Assembly (NCBI GenBank): GCA_965226915.1
Contig: CBDDEJ010000007.1
Span: 310,001 to 374,000 of the forward strand
Length of the DNA: 64,000 nucleotides
Origin: Io17-Chloro-G2 sp965226915
GTDB lineage: Bacteria > Chloroflexota > Dehalococcoidia > Lucifugimonadales > UBA3495
Direction of reading: 5' to 3'
Shown: positions 55,083 to 62,985 of the stretch, in pieces
Layout: the number at the start of each line of letters is the position of its first letter
Position numbering within the stretch: position 1 is the stretch's first letter
Notes under the pieces: generated by a model
What the model saw: only the letters and a program-made list of their open reading frames with translations
What the model was told of the DNA's origin: nothing
The model's database searches: none
Program-made: the position numbers and the translations under genes

Positions 55083-56741
55083 TCATCCCGGCCGCCGGCC
55101 GCTTTTTTGAAACTCGGCCTCCCGAAGCTCCACCCGCCTGATTTTGCCGCTGACGGTCTTGGGCAACTCGGTGACGAAGTCAATGGCCCGGGGGTACTTG
55201 TAGGGCGCCGTGGTGGTTCGGACGTGCTCTTGAAGGCTCAGCACCAACTCGTCGGAGGAAACATAGCCGGGGGATAGGATCACGAAGGCTTTGACTATCT
55301 CTCCGCGCACGGCGTCGGGGCTGGCCACCACCGCCGATTCGGCCACCGCCGGATGCTCGATGAGCGCGCTTTCCACCTCGAAGGGACCGATGCGGTACCC
55401 TGCCGAAATGATCACGTCGTCGGCCCGCCCAACGAACCAGAAATAACCGTCATCGTCCCGGTATGCCTTGTCTCCGGTAAGGTACCAGTCGCCGAGGAAA
55501 GACCGCTCCATGGCTTCATCGTCTTTCCAATACTCTTGGAACAAACCAACCGGCCTGTCCGGCTTAACCTTGACCGCTATCTGTCCCTCTTCGCCAGCGG
55601 GCACCTCTAGCCCCTCCTCATTCACGATGGCGATCTGGAAGCCGGGCATGGGCTTTCCCATGGAGCCTGGTTTGATAGGGATAGCCCGGAAATTGCCCAC
55701 CAACAACACCGTTTCAGTCTGACCGTAGCCATCGTAGATAGTCAGACCCGTGCCATCCTCCCACTGCTTCATCACCTCCGGGTTCAGCGGCTCTCCGGCG
55801 CCGGTGCAGTGGCGGAGCTGACTCAGGTCATATTGCTTCAAGTCCTCCAGGACCAACATACGGTAGGCCGTGGGAGGAGCGCAGAAGCAGGTAACCCCGT
55901 ATTTTTCCAGCATGCTTAGCGTCAACGCGGCGTCGAACCGGCCTTCGGCGTCGTGCTGCATGACGGCCGCTCCTTGGGTCCACTGGCCGAACAGTTTGCC
56001 ATAGGCCGCTTTGGCCCAGCCGGTGTCCGAGAGGGTCCATTGCAGATCGGTGGGCTTCAAGTCATGCCAGAACTTGGCGGTGAGCACGTGGGCCAGTCCA
56101 TACGACGCCTGGGTATGCAAAACCATTTTGGGATATCCCACGGTGCCCGACGTGAAATAGATCAGCAGCGGGTCGTCACTGCGGGTGCGTTGTACATTCT
56201 CCAGCCGGGTGGATGCCTGAGCCATCTTTTCTTCGTAGGATACCCAACCTCTCTTGGGGCCATCCACAGTCATCAGGGTCTTCAGCGATGGACAGCTTCC
56301 AGCCGCCTCTTCCACCTTGGCCGCGTTCTCCGAATCGGTTATGGCCAAGTTGGCGTCCGCTTGGTTGATGCGGTACTCGATGTCTCTGGGGGTGCACAGA
56401 GTGGTGGTTGGCACGGGAACCGCGCCTCTCTTGATCAATCCCAGCAAAACCACGTACCATTGGGGAATCCTAGGCAGCATCACCAGCACCCGGTCGCCCT
56501 TGGCCACGCCTAATTCGCCCAGAACGTTGGCAAAACGGTTGGACAACACTTTCAAATCCCAAAAAGTGTGATGCTGCGGCAGTTGACCCGTCGAGTCCAG
56601 GGAGATCAAGGCCAGCTTGGTGCGGTCCTCCGCCCAACGGTCCACCACGTCGAAGCCGAAGTTGAAATATTCCGGAACCTCCAACCGGTGGTCCCGAAAC
56701 GTTTCCTCGTAGTCCAACATGTTGGGGTCTAAGTCAGGCAT
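55083..56741 (-). CDS. AMP-dependent acyl-CoA synthetase
   Basis: A 552-residue adenylate-forming ligase. 'LIYFTSGTVGYPKMVLHTQA' (ATP loop), 'CAPPTAYRMLV', 'IYDGYGQTETVLLVGNFRAI' (A5), 'WYLTGDKAYRDDDGYFWFVG' (A7) and 'VITELPKTVSGKIRR'-type C end with the catalytic Lys ('LPKTVSGKIRRVEL'). It makes acyl-CoA from a carboxylate, probably medium-chain or aromatic (acetyl-CoA synthetase/MACS-like). The ATG at 56741 has AGGAGAG upstream. Frame intact. Confidence 0.88.
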   Translation of the reverse strand: MPDLDPNMLDYEETFRDHRLEVPEYFNFGFDVVDRWAEDRTKLALISLDSTGQLPQHHTFWDLKVLSNRFANVLGELGVAKGDRVLVMLPRIPQWYVVLLGLIKRGAVPVPTTTLCTPRDIEYRINQADANLAITDSENAAKVEEAAGSCPSLKTLMTVDGPKRGWVSYEEKMAQASTRLENVQRTRSDDPLLIYFTSGTVGYPKMVLHTQASYGLAHVLTAKFWHDLKPTDLQWTLSDTGWAKAAYGKLFGQWTQGAAVMQHDAEGRFDAALTLSMLEKYGVTCFCAPPTAYRMLVLEDLKQYDLSQLRHCTGAGEPLNPEVMKQWEDGTGLTIYDGYGQTETVLLVGNFRAIPIKPGSMGKPMPGFQIAIVNEEGLEVPAGEEGQIAVKVKPDRPVGLFQEYWKDDEAMERSFLGDWYLTGDKAYRDDDGYFWFVGRADDVIISAGYRIGPFEVESALIEHPAVAESAVVASPDAVRGEIVKAFVILSPGYVSSDELVLSLQEHVRTTTAPYKYPRAIDFVTELPKTVSGKIRRVELREAEFQKSGRRPG

Positions 56742-56818
56742 GGTTCTCTCCTGGCGGACTGGATTGGGCAAGTATACCTTACATGGGTTTATCAATCTGG
56801 GGCGGTCGTAAACGCAAT

Positions 56819-56846
56819 GTAGGGGCGCACGGCCGTGCGCCCCTAC
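56819..56846. repeat. 28-bp perfect palindrome, copy 2 of family
   Basis: GTAGGGGCGCACGG and its exact complement without loop, upstream of the acyl-CoA synthetase gene. Confidence 0.65.
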
Positions 56847-56908
56847 CCCACTTGCCAAACCCCGCCTTGCCGGCAGGGACAAGGCCATCCACATCACCCG
56901 CAATGGGC

Positions 56909-58368
56909 GCAAACCTGAAACTGTTCAGAGTTGAGGGGAAGTGAGCAACCGGCGGCATTCCAGGAGGGGATTGAGACCTCTGGCCCGCCAGGTGCCAAAG
57001 AGGGATGCCAAGGTCATCTTGCTGTCGGCGCCCTGCCCTGAGCGGGTGCCGCCGCTGATCTTGCGGCTGGTTACCAGATGCCGCAGGCTCCGCTCGGCGG
57101 CGTTGTTGTCTGAGGGCACGGCTGGGTCCGACACGAAGACAAACAGTTCCTTGATGAACCGTTCCATGCGCCGGCAGAGCTTGGCCTGAACCGCCAGGGG
57201 ATCTTTAAGGAAAGGCCGCGCCAAGACCATTAGTTTCTCCTCCAGCATTAGCTGGGTGCGATGGCCTGGCTGGGCTCGGGGAAGGACCGAGGCCTTGGCC
57301 TCCGTGTAGACTTGGTGAACCGCCTCGGCCCACTGAGCCAGCCCAGCGTCTTCTGGGTACAACCCTTTCAGGTCATGGATATCCCGCAGCAGATGAGCCC
57401 AGCACCGTTGCTTCAGGCCCGGGTAGTGGTTATAGGCGGCGTAGAAATCACTGACCAACACTCCGCTGAAGGAGGAATCCAGCACCTCATCCACCACCCC
57501 CTTATCCCGACCCCGACGCAGGAAGTATCGTTCGCTGGGAGTGCTGAAGGTCCAAACATAGCCGTTGCTCCCGTCCTGGCGCCAGCCGGTTTCGTCGCCC
57601 TGCACCACGGGACTGGCGCGGACTTGCTCGAGCACCTCTCGCACCGCCGTCTCAGCCTGACGGGCTACTCCATGGACGGCCTCGACGATGGCGCCAACAC
57701 TCAGGTGCAACTGATGGACGCTCTCCAGGTACCATTGCCAGGTATCATTGGATGATTCTTATGGGCAACCGTCCCTCCTCCCGCAGGGTCACCATCAGGC
57801 TTACCAGATTGACCCCCAGGCGCTGCTGGCCCAGAACCACCCCCTGCAGGGCCTCTTTGGGCAGCCGGCGCCGCTGGCATACCGGACAGATGCGGGCTAC
57901 CAGGGCGTGCTCGGTCACTTCTACCGGAGCCACCGGTAGCTCAATGACTTCCCGAGTTCGCTGTACCCATCCGCCGTTCAGGTGAGTCCCGCAGTCGGGA
58001 CAGACCGCCACGGCATGCTCCACCCGCCGGGTAGGAGTCATGCGCTGGCGGGCGAAGCCATGGCGGCGCGGCTTTCTGGGCTCCTTTTTCTCCGGCGCTT
58101 GCCGGCTGGAGTGCGGCTGATTACCCGGCATCCCCGACGACCCGCGCCGGTTGGGACGGGATTCCAGAACCCCAATCCGCCTTTGCAAATCGGCAATGAC
58201 TGCCCGCTGGCCGGCAATTATCTCCAGCAGAGTTTCGCCACTCGCCGCGTTCAGGTCTAGTTCAGTGTCCACCTCCCTGGTATGCCACAACTCCCCCGGC
58301 CATGCCAGCGTTTTTCCAACGGCTTTGAGCCAATTCACCTCATCAAGTCTGAACAGTTACGCAAACCT
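56909..58368 (-). mobile_element. IS66-family element, copy 4, reversed
   Basis: Element 56917-58360 (1444 bp) between perfect 8-bp duplications GCAAACCT (56909-56916, 58361-58368). It is 13 bp longer than the others because of an internal tandem duplication. It lies between the acyl-CoA ligase and MFS genes and hits no visible gene. Confidence 0.95.
56925..58338 (-). pseudogene. IS66-family transposase, copy 4, frameshifted
   Basis: The first 197 residues ('MNWLKAVGKTLAWPG' to 'GRLPIRIIQ') and the catalytic part from 'MHLSVGAIVEAVHG' lie in different frames. The cause is a 13-bp tandem duplication at about 57725-57750 (CCAGGTACCATTG then CCAGGTATCATTG). All DDE residues remain in the downstream frame, but no full-length protein can be made. 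This copy is probably immobile on its own but could be moved by copies 1-3. Confidence 0.93.
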
Positions 58369-58551
58369 CCCTCAGCTAACGCGTTTCAATCAGTGAGTAG
58401 TATAATTCCTCACCAATGCCCTTGCTGAATAACTTTACGCGCGCTCTAGCGGCCACCAAACCGGCCTCGATTCCGTCTCCCGCCCATTGGGTGTTTGGCT
58501 TGCTCGTAGGGGGGTTCACCGATTGACCAGGAGTGAGGAGGGGATCCGTTA

Positions 58552-59853
58552 ATGAGCCTAGCCGCGGTGGGAGACCACCTTAAATCCCGCTATCTGATCT
58601 CGCTGCAATATCAGGAGTATCGCAAACTCTGGGGCGCCACCGTGTGTTCCCAGTCTGCCGCCTGGGCGCTGATCGTTGCGAGGATGACCTTTGTCTTCGA
58701 AATCACCAACCATTCATCCACCTGGACCGGAGCGGTCACCCTCGCCGCAATGATCCCCGGCGTCCTCATGTCGCCGTTGGCAGGGTACCTGGCCGACCGC
58801 TTCGACCGGCGCGAGATACTGTTGGCCGCCTACGCGGCCAACCTGTCCCTGAATTTCGTGCTTGCCGTGTTGGTGGTTACCGGTACAGTGAACGAGTGGC
58901 ACATACTAGTACTGGCGGTATTAAACGGCGCTGCCCGGTCAAGTCAGATGCCTGCGACCCAAGCGTTATTGCCCAATACACTGCCCAAGGAGCATCTCTT
59001 CAACGCTATGTCTCTGTACGGGGTCACTCAGCACGGGTCGCGACTTTTCGGTCCTCTCCTGATCTTGGTGGTCCTATGGCTCGCCGGGCGGGAGGATTTG
59101 GTGTTTTTCCTTTGCGCCGGCCTTTACGGAGTGGGCCTTGGATTCATCCTTAGGGTCCGGACTTCCTCCACTGGCGTGACCACTTCCGGCAGCGGCATGG
59201 GGCCGATCATGGGAAACCTGGTCCAGGGATTGAAGTACATGTACAGCAATCCCCTGGTAATGTCCCTGGTGCTGCTGGTGGTCGCCCACTGTGGCATGAC
59301 CATGTCCTTCGAGTCCCTGCTTCCAGTGCTGTCCGAAAAGCTTGGCTTGGTCACGGGAGCCACCATTCTTGGCGGCACCAGCTACCTGATGGTGGGCTAC
59401 GGCGCAGGCGCGTTGGTGACGACACTGGCTCTGGCCGGAGTGAGAAGCGAGGCGGTCAAGGGGCGTTTGTTCCTGTGCTTGGCCGTTTTTAGCGCTATCG
59501 CCCCGGTCGCCCTGGCTTTTTCTCCCAACTTGCCGCTAGCGATGCTGGCGGCGGCCGGCATGGGGGTGTCCCAGGGTGGGTTCATGACCATCAGCGCGGC
59601 CATGCTTCAAGCCATTTCACCGGACAGCGTTCGGGGGCGGGTGATGGGGGTCTACAACTTGCATATCCTGGGCCTTATGGCCAGCTTTAACCAGGTCAAC
59701 GGTACCATGGCCGAGATGACTACCCTCACCGCGCCGGTGATTCTGGGTGTCGGCGGGCTGGCTTTCTTGGTGGTAGTGAGTCTAAGCTTTGGCCGCGTAC
59801 CGCTGCGGCAGCTATATGCCCGAGGAATTCCAGCGCCTGATCCGGCAACATGA
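58552..59853 (+). CDS. MFS transporter (MFS_3 type)
   Basis: A 433-residue, 12-helix exporter: 'QEYRKLWGATVCSQSAAWAL', motif A 'AGYLADRFDRREILLAAYA'. GAGTGAGGAGGGG lies just upstream of the ATG. It ends 21 bases before the aminotransferase gene, with AAGGAG between, so the two are likely co-transcribed, and the transporter may carry the aminotransferase's substrate or product. Confidence 0.84.
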   Translation: MSLAAVGDHLKSRYLISLQYQEYRKLWGATVCSQSAAWALIVARMTFVFEITNHSSTWTGAVTLAAMIPGVLMSPLAGYLADRFDRREILLAAYAANLSLNFVLAVLVVTGTVNEWHILVLAVLNGAARSSQMPATQALLPNTLPKEHLFNAMSLYGVTQHGSRLFGPLLILVVLWLAGREDLVFFLCAGLYGVGLGFILRVRTSSTGVTTSGSGMGPIMGNLVQGLKYMYSNPLVMSLVLLVVAHCGMTMSFESLLPVLSEKLGLVTGATILGGTSYLMVGYGAGALVTTLALAGVRSEAVKGRLFLCLAVFSAIAPVALAFSPNLPLAMLAAAGMGVSQGGFMTISAAMLQAISPDSVRGRVMGVYNLHILGLMASFNQVNGTMAEMTTLTAPVILGVGGLAFLVVVSLSFGRVPLRQLYARGIPAPDPAT

Positions 59854-59874
59854 ATCCAATCATAAGGAGTATCC

Positions 59875-61200
59875 ATGGCGTCCGCTAACAATGAACTGGA
59901 ACGATACTTGGAGTTGACCCCCAAGTCCCGCGCCCTGTGGGAAGACGCTCGGAACTACCTCCCAGGAGGCGATAGCCGTCATTCCATCTTTTGGGACCCC
60001 TATCCCATATTCATCGACGAGGCGTCGGGCTGCCACGTTGTGGACGCCGATGGAGTAGACCGTCTCGACTTCATCAACACCATGACCACCCTGATCCTGG
60101 GACACCGGCCAACGCCGGTAATGGACGCGGTAAAAGATCAACTTGACAAGGGCGTGGTCTATAACGCCCCCAACCGGAACCAGGTGCGCCTGGCCAAGAT
60201 CCTATGCGATAGGATTCCCAGCATTGACCTGGTGCGGTTCACCAATTCGGGAACCGAAGCCACGTTGAACACCATCAGGGCCGCCAGGGCCTTCACCGGC
60301 AAAAACCGGTTCGCCAAGGTTGAGGGTGGCTATCACGGAACCCATGACGCGGTCACGGTCAGCATCCGGGTTGACCCCCGGCTGGCGGGCGACCCCGATG
60401 AGCCCACCGCTGTGGCGGGGAGCGCCGGCTTGGCCAGTGACGTTGTGGATCAGGTGACAGTCTTGCCTTTCAATGAGCCAACCACCGCCCGGAAGATCCT
60501 GGAAGACAACAAAGACCGGTTGGCGGCGGTGATAGTCGAACCATTGATGGGCTCGGTTGGAATGGTGCCAGGGACTCACGAGTTCTTGGGCATGCTCCGG
60601 GATTTCACCCAGGACAATGGGATCATCCTGATATTCGACGAGGTTATCAGTTTCCGGGTGGCCCCCGGCGGCGCGCAGCAATATTACGGGATTACGCCGG
60701 ACATGACCTCGCTGGGAAAGATTATCGGCGGGGGATTCGCCGTCGGGGCATTTGGCGGGCGGGCCGACATCATGGAGCTTTACGACCCCACCAAAGGTGC
60801 CAAGGTCTCCCACGCCGGCACGTTCAACGCCAACCCAGTGACTATGCTTGCCGGGGCGGTGACACTGGAGCAATTGACCGGCGACGTCTACCGCCGTTTG
60901 GCGGAACTGACTGGACGGTTGAGGCAAGGCATCGAGGAAGCCGGCGCCGGATTGGAGGTCCCTGTGCAGGCCACCGGACTGGGCTCCCTCTTCGGCATCC
61001 ATTTCACCAGCGAGCCGATACATAACTACCGGGATATCACCACTGAAGACACGGGGTTGCGAAGCCAGGTGTTCCTGGGATTAATGAACGAAGGGATCCT
61101 CATGGCGTCCAACCTGGTGGGAGCGTTGTCCACGGCAATGGACGAGGACGACGTGGACTCGTTCTTGGATGCTTTCCGGAAAGTGCTAGCCCGCCGGTAG
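59875..61200 (+). CDS. Class III aminotransferase, glutamate-1-semialdehyde-mutase-like
   Basis: A 441-residue PLP enzyme. 'NTMTTLILGHRPTPVMDAVK', 'VRFTNSGTEATLNTIRAARA' (PLP phosphate loop), 'KVEGGYHGTHDAV', 'IVEPLMGSVGMVPG', 'ILIFDEVISFRVAPGGAQQY' with the PLP-binding Asp, and 'SLGKIIGGGFAVGAFGG' with the catalytic Lys. Family plan of HemL, but the many paralogues in this phylum with an MFS neighbour are probably catabolic aminomutases or transaminases rather than heme enzymes. Intact. Confidence 0.85.
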   Translation: MASANNELERYLELTPKSRALWEDARNYLPGGDSRHSIFWDPYPIFIDEASGCHVVDADGVDRLDFINTMTTLILGHRPTPVMDAVKDQLDKGVVYNAPNRNQVRLAKILCDRIPSIDLVRFTNSGTEATLNTIRAARAFTGKNRFAKVEGGYHGTHDAVTVSIRVDPRLAGDPDEPTAVAGSAGLASDVVDQVTVLPFNEPTTARKILEDNKDRLAAVIVEPLMGSVGMVPGTHEFLGMLRDFTQDNGIILIFDEVISFRVAPGGAQQYYGITPDMTSLGKIIGGGFAVGAFGGRADIMELYDPTKGAKVSHAGTFNANPVTMLAGAVTLEQLTGDVYRRLAELTGRLRQGIEEAGAGLEVPVQATGLGSLFGIHFTSEPIHNYRDITTEDTGLRSQVFLGLMNEGILMASNLVGALSTAMDEDDVDSFLDAFRKVLARR

Positions 61201-61236
61201 CATCCCCGATAAAACGGCGGCGGCGGCCAATAGGAT

Positions 61237-61260
61237 AGGGGCACGGCATGCCGTGCCCCT
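61237..61260 (+). terminator. 24-bp perfect palindrome then T-rich, copy 3 of family
   Basis: AGGGGCACGGCATGCCGTGCCCCT followed by CTTTTT. It ends the aminotransferase transcript. Confidence 0.75.
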
Positions 61261-61296
61261 CTTTTTACAACCTGCGTTCTGACTACATCGGGCCGC

Positions 61297-61801
61297 TCAC
61301 GGCACGGGCTGGCGCTTGCTCCAAACCGAGTCCGGGGGATAAACCGGGGTGCCCACCCGCCTGGTGATCTCTCCATCGAACCAATCGGCGCATCCTTCCC
61401 GCCACTTGGTGAAGTGGGGCGCCGCGCGATGGGCGTCAACCGCCGCCTAGAGGTCTGGCCGAAAAGCCATTGGCCGGGTTTCGCGCTACGCCAGACAGAC
61501 GTATTATAGTCTTATGTGGCATGATAGTGTCTGTAATACGGTTCAAGAATCCACTGTTACATCGATAATCGTCGCTAAGAAAACGGCAGCTTGGAGAGAA
61601 TCGGGGTTTCCGTCCGAGTTTCTAGTCCCTGTAGACCTCGTAGAGGTGGATAGTGTTGTCGTCCTCGGAGTCCTGAAGCACGTCGAATCTCAGGCAACCC
61701 GGTTCGTCGTTATTGGAACCACGGGCATCGCCAAACATGGACGCCATGAATTCGTCTTTGTGTCCCTGCTTAATCTTGATCGTCACCATAAGGGCTATCA
61801 T
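61297..61801 (-). pseudogene. ABM monooxygenase-like gene split by a MITE
   Basis: From ATG 61801 (GGGAGAGG upstream): 'MIALMVTIKIKQGHKDEFMA', 'NNDEPGCLRFDVLQDSEDDN', 'IHLYEVYRD', the N-terminal two thirds of an antibiotic-biosynthesis-monooxygenase barrel. After the MITE: 'AAVDAHRAAPHFTKW' to 'SVWSKRQPVP', stop at 61297. Removing the MITE and one CTAG leaves 330 nt in frame, but the codon at the junction reads TAG where relatives have an acidic residue. So either an amber change preceded the insertion and created the CTAG site, or the site was altered afterwards. Not functional as it stands. Confidence 0.8.
61447..61625 (+). mobile_element. MITE-171, copy 3, at CTAG
   Basis: 171 bp (61451-61621) between CTAGs (61447-61450, 61622-61625). 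It differs from copies 1 and 2 at several scattered bases, so it is the most diverged of the three. Confidence 0.88.
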
Positions 61802-62002
61802 TTTCCCTCTCCCGCCAAAAGATGTGGTCTTAGAAAAATATTACTTCGGAGGCGGTCCCCGCCGAAGCCAGCGCAATTATAGACCCGCGCTGGCACGCTA
61901 ACAAGACAAAAATTCACCCACGAATGATTCCTGATCATGCGTCAGGTGACAGGAATAACCGGCGGATGTAAAATGGCGCCACAGGCTCCCAGGAGGCGGT
62001 AA

Positions 62003-62218
62003 ATGGCTGATATTCCCGTGGTTTACACGCTCACGGTTTGCCCAGCATGCGACAGGCTGCGGGCATCGTGGGCCAAGCAGGGCATCAAGTACGAAGAACG
62101 GCGGGTGGACCAGGCCCAGGAAACCCTGGATGAAGCGCTGTTCTATGCCGACACTGTGCCGATCATCATCTATCCAGACGGAAAGGTGGAGGTGGGATTT
62201 GAAGGTCACACCGGTTGA
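62003..62218 (+). CDS. Glutaredoxin-like protein
   Basis: A 71-residue thioredoxin-fold protein with 'VYTLTVCPACDRLRASWAKQ' (CxxC) and 'ADTVPIIIYPDGKVEVGFEG' (cis-Pro loop). Short glutaredoxin/NrdH size. AGGAGG lies 5-6 bases before the ATG. It is followed by a second thioredoxin-fold gene on the same strand; redox roles are likely, partners unknown. Confidence 0.83.
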   Translation: MADIPVVYTLTVCPACDRLRASWAKQGIKYEERRVDQAQETLDEALFYADTVPIIIYPDGKVEVGFEGHTG

Positions 62219-62319
62219 GAGATCGGCTGATGGGCCGGGCGCCCATCTCGTTTACATGCGCACAACGTCAGTACTGAAAAGCCACATCCACAATATCCTA
62301 TCGTAGCAGGAGGGTCCTC

Positions 62320-62907
62320 ATGGCTAGTGAAACCAGCGTCGTCACCCCGGAAAGATTCCAACAAGGTATCGGTTACTCCACTTACATCGGCCAAATCAAA
62401 GTTAACAAAGCGCGGTTCGACGGATTTTACGAAAATTTTGTAGTCACTCCTGAAGACACCACCGCATTGAAGGAACTTGTGGCCAAGCCCAATGGACCGG
62501 CCAAGATGCTGGTGTTGGGTGAGGATTGGTGCGGCGACGTGATCCGGGGAATGCCGGTTTTGGCCCGTATCTGCGAGGCAGCAGGAATTGAGATGAGTAT
62601 TTTCCCTAGGGATGAAAACCACGACATAATGAACGAGTTCCTGAAGAATGGCGAGTGGATGTCCATTCCGGTGGCCGTTTTCTACACCGCCAATCACGAG
62701 TACATCTGCCATTGGATCGAGCGCCCGGCTTCGGCGGAACGCGAGATAGAACAAATCGCAAAAGACATCAAAGCAGCCAAGCCAGACATCGACGACCAGG
62801 AGTTTGGCCGAGAGCGCCGCGCCGCCACCGCCGCCAGGGCCGAGGCATGGCAGCAAGACAGCGTCACTGAGATCAAAGAGCTCATAGCCAAGAGCATCAG
62901 AGTTTAG
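62320..62907 (+). CDS. Thioredoxin-family protein (Thioredoxin_9-like)
   Basis: A 195-residue protein. 'MLVLGEDWCGDVIRGMPVLA' places a single Cys where thioredoxin has CxxC (here WCGDV), followed by 'NEFLKNGEWMSIPVAVFYTA' with the cis-Pro. The C-terminal third is a charged helix ('RERRAATAARAEAW'). The family is of unknown function. With only one active-site Cys, a monothiol or non-redox role is likely. GTAGCAGGAGG precedes the start. Confidence 0.8.
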   Translation: MASETSVVTPERFQQGIGYSTYIGQIKVNKARFDGFYENFVVTPEDTTALKELVAKPNGPAKMLVLGEDWCGDVIRGMPVLARICEAAGIEMSIFPRDENHDIMNEFLKNGEWMSIPVAVFYTANHEYICHWIERPASAEREIEQIAKDIKAAKPDIDDQEFGRERRAATAARAEAWQQDSVTEIKELIAKSIRV

Positions 62908-62930
62908 CCAGAGCTACACTTGAGCGTCCG

Positions 62931-62956
62931 AAGGGGCACGGCATGCCGTGCCCCTT
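62931..62956 (+). terminator. 26-bp perfect palindrome, copy 4 of family
   Basis: AAGGGGCACGGCATGCCGTGCCCCTT followed by CCTTTT between convergent genes; it probably terminates both. Confidence 0.75.
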
Positions 62957-62985
62957 CCTTTTGGGTCACACCGTCTGGTTCGTTA

